Virus record (IMG/VR): IMGVR_UViG_3300035661_001697
Location: 1-64,000 of that record
DNA from: a virus
Direction: 5' to 3' (one strand)
Length of the DNA stretch: 64,000 bases
Every line of letters begins with the position of its first letter. Within the stretch, counting starts at the first letter, position 1. The notes under the pieces were generated by a model that saw nothing but the letters and a program-made list of their open reading frames with translations, did no database searches and had not been told where the DNA came from. Shown here in pieces: positions 8,335-16,929 of the stretch. Made by a program: the position numbers and the translations under genes.

Positions 8335-9042
8335 ATGAATTGGATACGAAAAAATTTTAAAAAACTAATTTATATTGCATTTTTGGTTCCAATTTTTGCC
8401 GTTGCAATAGTTTCAATATCTCACGTAACTAAATGGTATGGATTATCAAATCCTTTAAGTTGGGCAATATATCTATCAATTGGTGTGGAGTTTGCGGCAT
8501 TATCCGCAGTTGCTGCCATATCGGCAAAGATGGGTAAAAAAGTTTATATACCATTTGGAATTGTGACTTTAATTCAGTTTATCGGTAATGTTTTTTTTGC
8601 ATATCAATACATTGACGTTGATTTACAAGAGTTTAAAGATTGGGTTGAATTAGTTGACCCAGTTGTTAGTTATCTTGGTGTAGAATCAGGAGATTTAATT
8701 GGTCATAAAAGATTTTTGGCTTTATTTGGGGGAGGAATGTTACCAATAATTTCGTTATCTTTTTTACATATGTTAGTTAAGTTTGAAGAAGAAGAAAAAA
8801 TTGAAGTTAATAACACCAACGTAAATGTTGATGAATTAAGTATTGAGGCAGGTAAAAAAGAAGCTGAAATTGAAAAAGAAAATGAAAACAAAAAATTTAC
8901 ACCAACACAAGAACAGTTGGAAATGATTGAAAAAATATTAACAGATAAATCTGAAAAACAACAAATTGAAAATATCTCACAAGAAGAATTAACGGAAGAC
9001 CCTGAAATTAAAAGATTGAGTTACACAAGGAGAAATGTTTGA
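8335..9042 (+). CDS. Polytopic membrane protein with acidic tail
   Basis: 235 residues with four predicted transmembrane helices (about 11-32, 41-63, 70-92 and 119-143) and a long hydrophilic C-terminal tail rich in Glu, Lys and Asn. It starts one base after the previous stop and overlaps the amidase start by 8 nt. A holin or antiholin role is possible from position, but there is no sequence signature for it. Confidence 0.6.
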   Translation: MNWIRKNFKKLIYIAFLVPIFAVAIVSISHVTKWYGLSNPLSWAIYLSIGVEFAALSAVAAISAKMGKKVYIPFGIVTLIQFIGNVFFAYQYIDVDLQEFKDWVELVDPVVSYLGVESGDLIGHKRFLALFGGGMLPIISLSFLHMLVKFEEEEKIEVNNTNVNVDELSIEAGKKEAEIEKENENKKFTPTQEQLEMIEKILTDKSEKQQIENISQEELTEDPEIKRLSYTRRNV

Positions 9043-9643
9043 TATTGAAAAATACGGAAATTTTAAAATAACAGGTAAACAAAAAAAGAAAAAACAAATA
9101 ATTTTATGCCATACATCAAGGGAGATTGAGGAATACTTAGTCTCCCTTAAATTTAGATACAATTCTAAGTATGATAAAATACCTAACTACGTAATTGCCA
9201 AAAACGGTAAAATCATTAAGTTACTTCCTGACGAAGGACACACAAATTTTTTCACAAAAGACAATATTAATCGAAACTCAATTATTGTTTGTTTAGAAAA
9301 TTTAGGTTGGTTAGAAAAGAAACCATTAACTAACTATCACATTAACTGGAAAGGAAGTATTTATAAACAGGAAGTTTATGAAAAAAAATGGAGAGATTTC
9401 TTTTTTTGGGAACCGTACTCTGAGGAACAAGTTAAATCTGCCGCAGAATTATGTTTACATTTAACAGAAACATTCAAGATTAAAAGGAATTGTATAGGTC
9501 ATAATACTAAGTTTGAAGGAACTGAACATTTTGAGGGGATTGTCTCAAAAAGTAATTTTGACGGAAAGTACACAGATTTAAATCCATCTTTTGATTTTAA
9601 AAACTTTATTAAATTAATAGAAAATGGGAAATATACACAATGA
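9035..9643 (+). CDS. N-acetylmuramoyl-L-alanine amidase-like endolysin (Amidase_2/PGRP fold)
   Basis: 202 residues. The pattern follows Amidase_2: a first zinc-ligand region IILCHTS (about residues 22-28), the Y-V-I-A-K-N-G-K-I strand, the segment NRNSIIVCLENLG corresponding to the family's N-x-x-S-I-G-I-E, then a helix and the second histidine in CIGHNTKFEG, with a final D-x-N-P-x-F-D-F that parallels D-P-G-P-x-F-x-W. Ligand spacing is acceptable, though several family residues differ. It would cut the peptide from the glycan in host peptidoglycan at lysis. No signal peptide, so release needs a holin. It overlaps genes on both sides. Confidence 0.72.
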   Translation: MFDIEKYGNFKITGKQKKKKQIILCHTSREIEEYLVSLKFRYNSKYDKIPNYVIAKNGKIIKLLPDEGHTNFFTKDNINRNSIIVCLENLGWLEKKPLTNYHINWKGSIYKQEVYEKKWRDFFFWEPYSEEQVKSAAELCLHLTETFKIKRNCIGHNTKFEGTEHFEGIVSKSNFDGKYTDLNPSFDFKNFIKLIENGKYTQ

Positions 9644-10181
9644 TAGATATGACGAGATTAAATCGTTATTAAAAAAATCAAGAATTTTACTTGAACAAGA
9701 GACTCAAGATAATATTGGCGCGAGTATTGAAAACAGAATTTCTCAAGACCAAGAATACGAAACTGCTATTAGTGATGGCGAAGATGGAGAAACAACACCA
9801 AAAGATAAAACACAGAAGTATAGAATTTCTGGTGGTATCTTATCATTACACGGTAAAAATAAAGATGAATTAGGTATTACCTCTGACGAAAAAATAGCGT
9901 TCCAAGAAAGTATGGACGAGTTTGTTAATGAGGTTTCTGATTTAGTTGATTTTGGAATATTAAATGTTTATCAAAACAATGTTGATTGGTCAGGTAAAAT
10001 TATTGACCAAGATATTGAATTTACATTTAACATTGGAGAGGATAGTGGAATTTATATAAATGGTACTATGGTTAAGGTTGATGAAGATTTTTTGAGTATG
10101 ATTAATAAATTACAACAGTTCTACCAAAAATTTAAATCCAAGTGGGGTAAAGTTATTGCAAGTAGAAAAAAAACAAAATAA
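9624..10181 (+). CDS. Unknown phage protein, 185 aa
   Basis: Overlaps the amidase 3' end by 20 nt; no later in-frame ATG exists near the start. A helical N-terminus with an acidic low-complexity segment (SDGEDGETTPKDKT) precedes a compact domain beginning YRISGGILSLHGK and containing DEFVNEVSDLVDF. The C-terminus is basic (KVIASRKKTK). Function unknown. Confidence 0.65.
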   Translation: MGNIHNDRYDEIKSLLKKSRILLEQETQDNIGASIENRISQDQEYETAISDGEDGETTPKDKTQKYRISGGILSLHGKNKDELGITSDEKIAFQESMDEFVNEVSDLVDFGILNVYQNNVDWSGKIIDQDIEFTFNIGEDSGIYINGTMVKVDEDFLSMINKLQQFYQKFKSKWGKVIASRKKTK

Positions 10182-10194
10182 TTACGAAATTAAT

Positions 10195-10560
10195 ATGATA
10201 ACTACAGTTAAAAATTTTTTTGTTAAATATTATAAAATAATTCTTGCGGGTTTATTTGGATTGTTTTTATTGTATTGGTTTATTTTTATTCTTACACCTA
10301 ATAACACAATGTTGCGTGAAGACAGAAAACAAATTAAATTTTTAAATAATAAGATTGAGGAAATAAATAAAGAACAAAATAGTTTAGAACTCCAAATTAT
10401 TGAACTTAATAAACAGGTCACACAAATTGAAACAAAAGTTATCAGAATAAAAAAAGATAAAATTAAAGTAGCAAAAAAATATCATGAAGAAATTAAACGT
10501 GTTGATAACTATACTGAGCTTGAACTCGATAGTTTTTTCGCAAATAGGTACAAAAAATGA
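10195..10560 (+). CDS. Inner-membrane spanin-like protein
   Basis: 121 residues from ATG 10195; the open frame runs further upstream, but only into the preceding gene. One N-terminal transmembrane helix (about 14-36) is followed by a long coiled coil (ENNKIEEINKEQNS-type heptads) and a short tail LDSFFANRYKK. This is the topology of an Rz-like i-spanin. Its last 77 nt overlap the next gene in another frame, as in Rz/Rz1 pairs. Confidence 0.6.
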   Translation: MITTVKNFFVKYYKIILAGLFGLFLLYWFIFILTPNNTMLREDRKQIKFLNNKIEEINKEQNSLELQIIELNKQVTQIETKVIRIKKDKIKVAKKYHEEIKRVDNYTELELDSFFANRYKK

Positions 10561-10897
10561 ACCAGTTAAATGTTTTCCAATAACAGTTGTAAAACAAATT
10601 GCAAAAGATTTATTGAGTGGGGACTCAGCTAAAATTCAATTAGAATTAACTGAGAAACAACTTATTGAAACCGAAAAAATTGTTGATAAGAAAGACAGTA
10701 TAATTTCTATAATGAGTATTCAGGAGACAAACTATAAAACAATTATTAATAGTGAGAATGAAAAATATTCAATTTTAGGGTCACACACAAAACAACTTGA
10801 ATGGGATTTAAAAAAGTTGAAAGTTAAAAATAAATTTACTTCAATAATATCCGGCACTGCCGTAATAGTATTAAGTACACTTTTAATTATAAAATAA
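10484..10897 (+). CDS. Secreted coiled-coil protein with C-terminal membrane helix, overlapping partner
   Basis: 137 residues. Signal peptide MKKLNVLITILSLNSIVFSQ, a small region with PVKCFPITVVKQIAKDLL, a long coiled coil, then a hydrophobic C-terminal helix (about 118-136). It begins inside the i-spanin-like gene in a different frame. It is not a lipoprotein, so if it is the outer spanin partner its anchoring is unusual; alternatively it spans the inner membrane with its coil in the periplasm. Confidence 0.6.
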   Translation: MKKLNVLITILSLNSIVFSQIGTKNEPVKCFPITVVKQIAKDLLSGDSAKIQLELTEKQLIETEKIVDKKDSIISIMSIQETNYKTIINSENEKYSILGSHTKQLEWDLKKLKVKNKFTSIISGTAVIVLSTLLIIK

Positions 10898-11142
10898 TGG
10901 CACTTACAGTAACAGACAAAAAAGAAATTGAAACGATGATTCGTAAGGAAATTAGAAGCTTTATGGATAATAATACTCTTAAACAATTCGAAGAAAAATT
11001 AATGGATAGAATTTCAAAAGAAATTAAAAGAGGAACACTTCAAGGAGATGTTAAAGATATAACATTGAGAATGTTCCGAGAATTTTATCAATTTATGTGG
11101 ATGAATCGTAGTTATTGGGAACCAAGACTTAGAAACGCATAA
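10897..11142 (+). CDS. Small helical phage protein, 81 aa
   Basis: Starts on the last base of the previous stop (TAATG). Mostly charged helices followed by an aromatic C-terminus (FREFYQFMWMNRSYWEP). Not recognised at family level; the aromatic tail looks like a protein-protein interface. Confidence 0.6.
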   Translation: MALTVTDKKEIETMIRKEIRSFMDNNTLKQFEEKLMDRISKEIKRGTLQGDVKDITLRMFREFYQFMWMNRSYWEPRLRNA

Positions 11143-11144
11143 TT

Positions 11145-12062
11145 ATGGAAACCTCATCACAAATATTTAAATCTGCAATTGATAAAGCATATAGCACTCA
11201 ACCTAATGTTAAATTAAACAAAAATACTATGGGAGACGCTTTAAAATATAAATCAAGTTTTACTGAAGAAAAAGGTGATAATTTTTCTAAAAATAATCAA
11301 AAAGAAATGGTTGACGGTATTGTTAACATTGTTAAAAAAGTTAAAGACATTAACAATCGAATGTCAATTGCTAAGGACATGATTAACAAATTTAAACGGG
11401 AAAACATTAAAACTGATTATAATAAATTTATGAAGGATTGCGGACTTAGTGATACCAAAAAGATAGAAACAAAAGAAGTTAATGACAATCAGTATAAATA
11501 TGAAACTTTCTTAGAAAAAAATAAAAAATCAAATAGTGGGATAGGTAAAAAAAAAGAAACAAAGGAAGCCACAGGTTCAGGTTCTTCAGGAGCATATTCA
11601 GGACCAGTATTTGGAGGTAATGATGAGTTTTGGCAAAGAAGTAAATCTGAAACACCTAACTTAAAAGAGAGTGTTTGTGCTATTTGTGGTATGAAAAAAT
11701 GTGACTGTAAAGATAAAAAACACGGTAATGCACCAATAAAAACAGAGACAAAAGAAGCAACCACTTCAGGTTCTGTTGGTGCATACGAAACACCTGCAAT
11801 GTGGGCTAAATCAACTAATAAAAAAGATTGGGGGCCAAGTAGAAAAACCCAATACCCTGGCGGAGGTTTTGTTAAAATTAAAAATAAATGTAACAAGTTT
11901 CCATATTGTAATCAAGGAGATATTAATAATTTAACAATTGTTAAAAATAAAACAGTTAAAGAATCAATTATAAATGTCGCTAAAAAAATGGGGATAAATC
12001 CCAATGTTGTAATAACAATTTTAGAACATGAGTACGAAACATTAAATAAAAGAATAAAATAG
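11145..12062 (+). CDS. Low-complexity protein with duplicated EAT-SGS-GAY motif and a Cys-rich centre
   Basis: 305 residues. A helical N-terminal third precedes two copies of the motif T-K-E-A-T-x-S-G-S-x-G-A-Y (about residues 138-151 and 203-215), each followed by an aromatic/Pro segment (SGPVFGGNDEFW; ETPAMWAKS). Between them is a Cys/His cluster CAICGMKKCDCKDKKH that could bind zinc. A basic, Cys-containing segment and a C-terminal helix follow. It has no clear enzymatic motif; a virion or scaffold role is inferred. Confidence 0.65.
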   Translation: METSSQIFKSAIDKAYSTQPNVKLNKNTMGDALKYKSSFTEEKGDNFSKNNQKEMVDGIVNIVKKVKDINNRMSIAKDMINKFKRENIKTDYNKFMKDCGLSDTKKIETKEVNDNQYKYETFLEKNKKSNSGIGKKKETKEATGSGSSGAYSGPVFGGNDEFWQRSKSETPNLKESVCAICGMKKCDCKDKKHGNAPIKTETKEATTSGSVGAYETPAMWAKSTNKKDWGPSRKTQYPGGGFVKIKNKCNKFPYCNQGDINNLTIVKNKTVKESIINVAKKMGINPNVVITILEHEYETLNKRIK

Positions 12063-12064
12063 TA

Positions 12065-12072
12065 TATTTATA
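12065..12072 (+). promoter_or_regulatory. Class 2 box TATTTATA
   Basis: TATTTATA 13 nt upstream of the start at 12086; the full context is TATATTTATATT. Immediately after the previous stop codon. Confidence 0.5.
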
Positions 12073-12085
12073 TTAAAAACGTAAT

Positions 12086-13357
12086 ATGAAAACTTTTCAA
12101 ACCAACATTGATAAATTAGTTTCAAAAATTCTTAATGAAGAAATTGATTCTAAATTTGAAGAAAAATTTAATAATAAAAGTGAAAATTTTGAAGAACTTA
12201 TTGGTAATCAATCTAAAATTGACGTTGCTGACCCTAAAGGTAAAATTACTGCGGCTGATTTTAAAAAGTTAAGAAATTCAAAATATAATAAAAAAGAAGT
12301 TGAAGAGTATTTTGATAATGAAGATGACTTTGATTATGAAGATGATAATGATGACTATGATGACTTTGATGATGAAGATGATACTAGAATTGATTATAGT
12401 ATGGGTAAAACTGGAGATAACCAGATGCCAAAACCACCAAAATATATAAAACTTGATATTGATAATGAATATGAAGACAACAATGAGGATGATTATGAAA
12501 ATAATGATAGTGAATTTGATGAACTTGATTTAGATGACGAAACGGATTGGACTCAATTAAAAGAAAGAAAATTGACAGGTAATGATAATATTTTGTCATT
12601 AGGAGAAAATGAATTAATTGACATGATTGAAAAAATTGTACTTGAACAAAAAGTTAAAGATAGAGCAGAAACTTCAAATATTGCTAAAAAAGAAGCTGAA
12701 GGTCTTAAAAAAACTAATAAGGTTTTAGAGTTAGACAAGAAAGAGAATGATGATTACGCAAAAGAAGTAGTTATAAAAATGAAAGATTATATGAAGGATA
12801 TGTTTATGGGTGGTAAAGGATATGATGAAAATCCTGACGATTTTCCTCAAAGTAATTACGACATGGAAAAAGACCACAATGAAATGAAGAAGTACAATCC
12901 ATCAGACGCTGTTGACGAATATATTGAAGCTTTCTCATACCCTGGTATGACAAACTTAGTATACGATGAAATTAAACCTGATGATGAAATGATTTCAAAT
13001 CAAATTAAGGGTAATTCTAAAAATGGTAATGCGGTCACAAGTAAAGATGGTAAAGCATTAGGGAATGTTTCTAAAAGAAGTGAAAAAACTGGAGATAGAT
13101 TCAAGAAGAATTTTGACGAGAACTTATATGGTGCAGAACAAATGAATGTTTCTTATAATAGACAATCACAACCAGTTGATATTGCGGGGTCTAAAACACA
13201 AAAGGGTTCCCTTAAAAGTATTAAATCAAACTCAACAGATAAAGCAGAAAACATATTAAATCAATTAGAATCTTCTGAAGTTAAAACAACAAAAATAATT
13301 AATGAGGATTTACAAAAAATGAAAGATTTAATTTCTTACAATAGAAAAACTCAATAA
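12086..13357 (+). CDS. Very acidic low-complexity protein, 423 aa
   Basis: The N-terminus MKTFQTNIDKLVSKILNEE is amphipathic and contains L-N-E, resembling other N-terminal tags in this window. Residues about 75-150 are dominated by Asp, Glu, Asn and Tyr (clusters such as EDDNDDYDDFDDEDD). The rest is helical, with a more normal middle segment (YIEAFSYPGMTNLVYDEIKPDDE). Highly acidic phage proteins of this kind are often scaffold or internal virion components, but this is inference. Confidence 0.65.
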   Translation: MKTFQTNIDKLVSKILNEEIDSKFEEKFNNKSENFEELIGNQSKIDVADPKGKITAADFKKLRNSKYNKKEVEEYFDNEDDFDYEDDNDDYDDFDDEDDTRIDYSMGKTGDNQMPKPPKYIKLDIDNEYEDNNEDDYENNDSEFDELDLDDETDWTQLKERKLTGNDNILSLGENELIDMIEKIVLEQKVKDRAETSNIAKKEAEGLKKTNKVLELDKKENDDYAKEVVIKMKDYMKDMFMGGKGYDENPDDFPQSNYDMEKDHNEMKKYNPSDAVDEYIEAFSYPGMTNLVYDEIKPDDEMISNQIKGNSKNGNAVTSKDGKALGNVSKRSEKTGDRFKKNFDENLYGAEQMNVSYNRQSQPVDIAGSKTQKGSLKSIKSNSTDKAENILNQLESSEVKTTKIINEDLQKMKDLISYNRKTQ

Positions 13358-13385
13358 AAATTCACATTTATTAAAATTGTGTTAC

Positions 13386-13422
13386 ATTCTCCATAGATTT
13401 ATACTTTATGGAGAATTTTTTT
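13386..13422 (+). terminator. Terminator-like hairpin that contains the next start codon
   Basis: A perfect 10-bp stem, ATTCTCCATA (13386-13395) with TATGGAGAAT (13407-13416), 11-nt loop, then seven Ts. The ATG of the next gene (13408-13410) lies in the 3' arm, so terminator and start overlap. Confidence 0.75.
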
Positions 13423-13866
13423 AATTGGATGGCAAAACCTTTACCTAAAGATGAAATAATAATATGGCTCAATATTCATAACATGACTTATGAAAAGATT
13501 GAGTTATATGGTGATTTTTTTAAATCATTAAATCAAACTATTATAGACACCTATTTAGGTGATAATACTTCAGAAACTAAAATATTATTATCACTTAACG
13601 ACAATCTTTCTCATTTTGAATGGTGTTGGAATAAAACAATCGAAAATTTTAAAAAAGAAAATATTATAATTAATTCTAATGGGGTACATAAGGATTATTT
13701 CAAATCTTTTTTTATGGATACTTTTTATAACCAAAAAGAAACTGATATTAAAAAATCAATCACAAAATTTTTAAAAGATATTTTTGATATTGGTATAACT
13801 TATTATAAATCTGATTTAGATTTACTTACAGAACTTTATAAATTAATTGAAAAAAACTCAGAATAA
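13408..13866 (+). CDS. Unknown helical protein, 152 aa
   Basis: Starts MENFFNWMAKPLPKDEIIIW. Rich in aromatic and charged residues, mostly helical, with no recognised motif. Its start codon is inside the 3' arm of a strong hairpin, so read-through mRNA from upstream would hide the start; a transcript starting at or near the ATG would not. No SD-like sequence is seen. Confidence 0.65.
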   Translation: MENFFNWMAKPLPKDEIIIWLNIHNMTYEKIELYGDFFKSLNQTIIDTYLGDNTSETKILLSLNDNLSHFEWCWNKTIENFKKENIIINSNGVHKDYFKSFFMDTFYNQKETDIKKSITKFLKDIFDIGITYYKSDLDLLTELYKLIEKNSE

Positions 13867-13912
13867 ATGTTGATTCTATTTACACCAAAATAGAAAACCT
13901 TATTATTTTGAT

Positions 13913-13920
13913 TATAAATA
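13913..13920 (+). promoter_or_regulatory. T4-late-like box TATAAATA
   Basis: TATAAATA, identical to the T4 late promoter core, 19 nt upstream of the Hc1-like gene at 13940. It is the reverse complement of the class 2 box, so the orientation is ambiguous. Confidence 0.4.
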
Positions 13921-13939
13921 AACTATTATACATTAAAAA

Positions 13940-14122
13940 ATGGAAACATTAGAACAAATTAAAGTATTGGCTGAGTTATTATCGGTTGATACAACAAAAT
14001 TTTTTGGAGGAAATAAAAGCGCTGGTACCAGAGCAAGAAAATCCGCACAAGAGTTAAAAGCTTTGACTCAAAAGTTAAGAGTCGAAATTTTAGAACATAA
14101 TAAGTTAGATAAGAATGCATAA
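13940..14122 (+). CDS. Histone H1-like Hc1 nucleoid protein
   Basis: 60 residues. The pattern FFGGNKSAGTRARKSAQELK followed by a basic helix matches the small Hc1-like proteins of Bacteroidota, which carry NKAAG-(A/T)-R-x-RK and are annotated as histone H1-like. It would bind DNA through the Arg/Lys-rich helices. In a phage it may compact progeny DNA or compete with the host nucleoid protein. The next gene overlaps by 8 nt. Confidence 0.75.
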   Translation: METLEQIKVLAELLSVDTTKFFGGNKSAGTRARKSAQELKALTQKLRVEILEHNKLDKNA

Positions 14123-14303
14123 TATTAATACAATATATTTTTTTATATTTGTTTTTACAATATTAGTGACATTATCTAATGTCTTAAAATTTTTAAGAGC
14201 CCTGTTACAAAAAGAACCAAAACCATTAGTTCTTAGTAACAGGGAACTCTTACTCTTAGGAGTATCAATTAGTTATTTTATAACATATATCATACAAAAA
14301 TGA
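14115..14303 (+). CDS. Small two-helix membrane protein
   Basis: 62 residues with two hydrophobic helices (about 6-26 and 42-60) joined by a basic/proline loop (RALLQKEPKP). Overlaps the Hc1 gene by 8 nt and the next gene by 4 nt (ATGA). Role unknown. Confidence 0.6.
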   Translation: MHNINTIYFFIFVFTILVTLSNVLKFLRALLQKEPKPLVLSNRELLLLGVSISYFITYIIQK

Positions 14304-14749
14304 GTTTTTATAAAGAAATAGAGCCATTCGTTGAATACATTCATTCAATTAGAAAATTAGAAACATATCTAAGTTTTGATATGAAATTTCAAAAAAAGTG
14401 GTCAATACCAAAAAATATTATTGACGAAGGAAAAGTTATTGGATTTGAGGTTGAGGACCAAAATATGAAAGGAGTTACTTTTGTTTGTGAAATAAATGAA
14501 AAAGAGGTTTCATTAATCATGGTTAAAATTGGTAAGATTATTAACTTGAATAAAGAAAGAGAATTAAAAGAAAAATTATTTAAACAAACTGTTGAACAGT
14601 TAAAACAAACTTTTGAAAAAACTGATTTGGATAAATTACAAAATCTTTATTTTGATTTTGATATGGAGGAAATTTCTAGTGAGTTAGAAAGTGAAATAAA
14701 TTTAGATGATGAATACGGAGAAGAGTCAAAAGTTACTGAATTGGTTTAA
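14300..14749 (+). CDS. Unknown protein, 149 aa
   Basis: A small alpha/beta N-terminal domain (IGFEVEDQNMKGVTFVCEIN, KIGKIINLNK) and an acidic helical C-terminus (EEISSELESEINLDDEYG). ATGA overlap upstream and a 44-nt overlap with the next gene: part of a tightly coupled set of five genes (13940-15097). Confidence 0.65.
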   Translation: MSFYKEIEPFVEYIHSIRKLETYLSFDMKFQKKWSIPKNIIDEGKVIGFEVEDQNMKGVTFVCEINEKEVSLIMVKIGKIINLNKERELKEKLFKQTVEQLKQTFEKTDLDKLQNLYFDFDMEEISSELESEINLDDEYGEESKVTELV

Positions 14750-14897
14750 TGGTGAAAAATTAAAAGACCAAAACGAACTTAAAAATAGTAAAGACAAGTT
14801 GATTACAGAAATTAAAAAACTTGATAAGGAAAGTTTATTTCCCAAACCTAAAAAAATAAGTATATGGAAGAAAATCAAGATAGTTCTATTAGGATAA
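14706..14897 (+). CDS. Small basic protein, 63 aa
   Basis: Charged helix followed by a basic hydrophobic tail (WKKIKIVLLG). Overlaps the previous gene by 44 nt and the next by 34 nt in different frames; start at 14706 or the adjacent ATG at 14709. It could be membrane-associated through the tail. No family recognised. Confidence 0.55.
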   Translation: MMNTEKSQKLLNWFNGEKLKDQNELKNSKDKLITEIKKLDKESLFPKPKKISIWKKIKIVLLG

Positions 14898-15097
14898 TCG
14901 AGAAACTAGCATTGATTGCCGAATCGGTTCAAACTTTATTTAGCGGAAAAGGCACAATTATATTTGAATTACCTAAAGGAGAATATAACAGCGTAATTAA
15001 TCATTTTAGAGAAGTTGATAGACAACACAAACAATTTACAATAGACATATCAGGGACGGATTTCCATTTTATTTTAGACGAGAAGGATAAGTTGTAA
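14864..15097 (+). CDS. Small unknown protein, 77 aa
   Basis: A helix (IRIIEKLALIAESVQTLF), then alternating strands ([29 protein letters not shown]). Last of the overlapping plus-strand group; its 3' end overlaps the convergent gene by 29 nt, so the opposite transcripts share complementary ends. Confidence 0.6.
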   Translation: MEENQDSSIRIIEKLALIAESVQTLFSGKGTIIFELPKGEYNSVINHFREVDRQHKQFTIDISGTDFHFILDEKDKL

Positions 15098-15716
15098 ACT
15101 TTCTATAAAGTATTTTTTTATCAAATCCATTAGATTCCAATAAACTATACAAATATTTTCTTTGAGGTGATGAATAGTCTTTAATGAAAAGACAATCGCT
15201 ACGGTTTATTTTAAAAAAATATAAAGACAGACAATCTATAAATCTGGAAGACTCCTTTTCATTTTTTAAAGAAAATAATTTAATATCTTCATCTTTTTGT
15301 AGTACAATTTTATTGTTCAAAACTGATATCATTTTTAACCCATCACTCTTAAGATAAGTTTTAATTAAATCTTTTGTTGTTATTTTTTTCTTCTTTTGAA
15401 TATCAAAAATCAATTCTTCTTCACGATAAGGTTTTATTTTTAAAATTGACATACCACTATCTTCTAACTTAACTCTAACATTTCTACCATACTCATCCGT
15501 AATGTAAACTGGTGATGATTGATTGGTGGATAACTCAACTAAACTTAACTCTAATTTACAATCTTTTGTGTTTTTAACAAGAACATTAAATATTACCTCA
15601 TCTGATTCACTGATTAACGTATTAAAAAACGATTCTGCACGAGATAAAGTGATAAACTTCTTTATTATTCGTTTTCTTTTTTTATTTTTGAACAAGACTA
15701 CTAAATAGTTTTCCAT
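15069..15716 (-). CDS. Unknown protein, 215 aa
   Basis: Begins [20 protein letters not shown]. Basic, beta-rich N-terminal half with a conserved-looking [14 protein letters not shown] segment, then Lys-rich helices. No family recognised. Its start codon is 2 nt from that of the divergent dnaJ, so each gene's promoter must lie within the other's 5' coding sequence. Confidence 0.65.
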   Translation of the reverse strand: MENYLVVLFKNKKRKRIIKKFITLSRAESFFNTLISESDEVIFNVLVKNTKDCKLELSLVELSTNQSSPVYITDEYGRNVRVKLEDSGMSILKIKPYREEELIFDIQKKKKITTKDLIKTYLKSDGLKMISVLNNKIVLQKDEDIKLFSLKNEKESSRFIDCLSLYFFKINRSDCLFIKDYSSPQRKYLYSLLESNGFDKKILYRKFTTYPSRLK

Positions 15717-15718
15717 AT

Positions 15719-16642
15719 ATGAATAATTATTACGAAACTTTAGGCGTAAGTAAAGATGCCACTCAAGATGAAATCAAAAAAGCCTACAGGAAATTAAGCA
15801 AACAGTACCATCCTGATGTAAATCCTAATGAAGGAGAGAAGTTTAAAGAAATTTCAGTGGCATATGACATTGTTGGAAATGAAACTAAAAGGGCTCAATA
15901 TAATAATAAATTAAATAACCCATTCAATGGTAGTAATCCAACATCATATGAGGATTTGTTTAATCAAATGTTTGCTTCCCAAAGAAATGGACAAAGACAA
16001 AAAACTGCTCCTGATAAAATAATAAAAGTTCAAGTTACTCCAATCGAATCGTTTAATGGTGTTGATAAGACGATTCATTATATGAGAGACAATCACTGCA
16101 ATATTTGTTCTGGTGCTGGAGGAGAACAACAATCCTGTGGAACTTGTGGGGGTTCTGGGTTCCAAATTAAAACATTTGGTACTGGATTCATGGTTCAACA
16201 GATTAGAACCGCTTGTGAGACTTGTGCGGGTAAAGGATATAATTTAACACACAGATGTTATCATTGTGACGGTAAAGGGGTCAAATCACAAACTCATGAA
16301 GTTAGCGTTAAATTACCAATTGGTGTTGATAATGGTCAATATCTTAAGGTTGGTAATTTAGGTGACTTTAAAAATGGGTCTTATGGAGATTTAGTAATTC
16401 AAATTGAGTTAGTTAATCAAGATGGATATGAAAAAATAAATAATGATTTAATTTATAATTTATTTTTAAATTTAGAAGAAATACAAAAAGATAGGTTTAC
16501 TGTTCCACATCCTAATGGTGAATTAGTTTTAAATGCCCTACCAATATTTGACACATTTAAACCTTTAAGATTAAAAGGGAAGGGTTATTTAGGTGGTGAT
16601 ATGTATGTTAAACTAAATGTTAGGTTTAATAGACATGTTTAA
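15719..16642 (+). CDS. dnaJ: DnaJ (Hsp40) co-chaperone
   Basis: 307 residues; cellular DnaJ is about 370. J-domain at residues 1-65 with the HPD motif (H31-P32-D33) needed to stimulate DnaK. The Gly/Phe region is short and Asn/Ser-rich. A complete zinc domain follows with four C-x-x-C-x-G-x-G-type repeats ([32 protein letters not shown]), then two beta-barrel client-binding domains and a shortened C-terminus. It probably recruits host DnaK to phage assembly or replication complexes. Confidence 0.95.
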   Translation: MNNYYETLGVSKDATQDEIKKAYRKLSKQYHPDVNPNEGEKFKEISVAYDIVGNETKRAQYNNKLNNPFNGSNPTSYEDLFNQMFASQRNGQRQKTAPDKIIKVQVTPIESFNGVDKTIHYMRDNHCNICSGAGGEQQSCGTCGGSGFQIKTFGTGFMVQQIRTACETCAGKGYNLTHRCYHCDGKGVKSQTHEVSVKLPIGVDNGQYLKVGNLGDFKNGSYGDLVIQIELVNQDGYEKINNDLIYNLFLNLEEIQKDRFTVPHPNGELVLNALPIFDTFKPLRLKGKGYLGGDMYVKLNVRFNRHV

Positions 16643-16847
16643 AATATGATATTATATCTTTAATAAGTTCGACTGTTCCATATATTGCGGAGATTAATAT
16701 ATATAAGCCTAAAATTACTGAACCTTTTTGAAAATTAGTTAATCCTGATTGTTTACATGTTTTACATTCTTTTTTTGGTTGTTCGGGGGTTTTTGGTCCA
16801 TTAATAATGTCCTTTTCTTCGATAATTTGTCCTTCAACTGTTTTCAT
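16626..16847 (-). CDS. Small single-helix membrane protein with CKTC motif
   Basis: 73 residues: a charged Pro-rich N-terminus, CKTCKQSG, then one hydrophobic helix (about 43-64) and a basic tail. It is convergent with dnaJ and overlaps it by 17 nt. Unknown role; the C-x-x-C could bind metal or be redox active. Confidence 0.6.
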   Translation of the reverse strand: MKTVEGQIIEEKDIINGPKTPEQPKKECKTCKQSGLTNFQKGSVILGLYILISAIYGTVELIKDIISYFKHVY

Positions 16848-16918
16848 AGTATTAAATTTAAAATAAATATAGTAAAAATTATGTAATTGTAAAACTGTTT
16901 TTATACAACCTTATACTA

Positions 16919-16926
16919 TATTTATA
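16919..16926 (+). promoter_or_regulatory. Class 2 box TATTTATA, 3 nt from ATG
   Basis: TATTTATA then AGT then ATG (16930). If this is a -10 type element, the mRNA would start at or after the ATG, predicting a leaderless transcript. Confidence 0.55.
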
Positions 16927-16929
16927 AGT

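Noticed and set aside
12384-12599. His/Tyr-rich minus-strand open frame
   Set aside because: Antisense shadow of the Asp/Asn-rich region of the 12086 gene.
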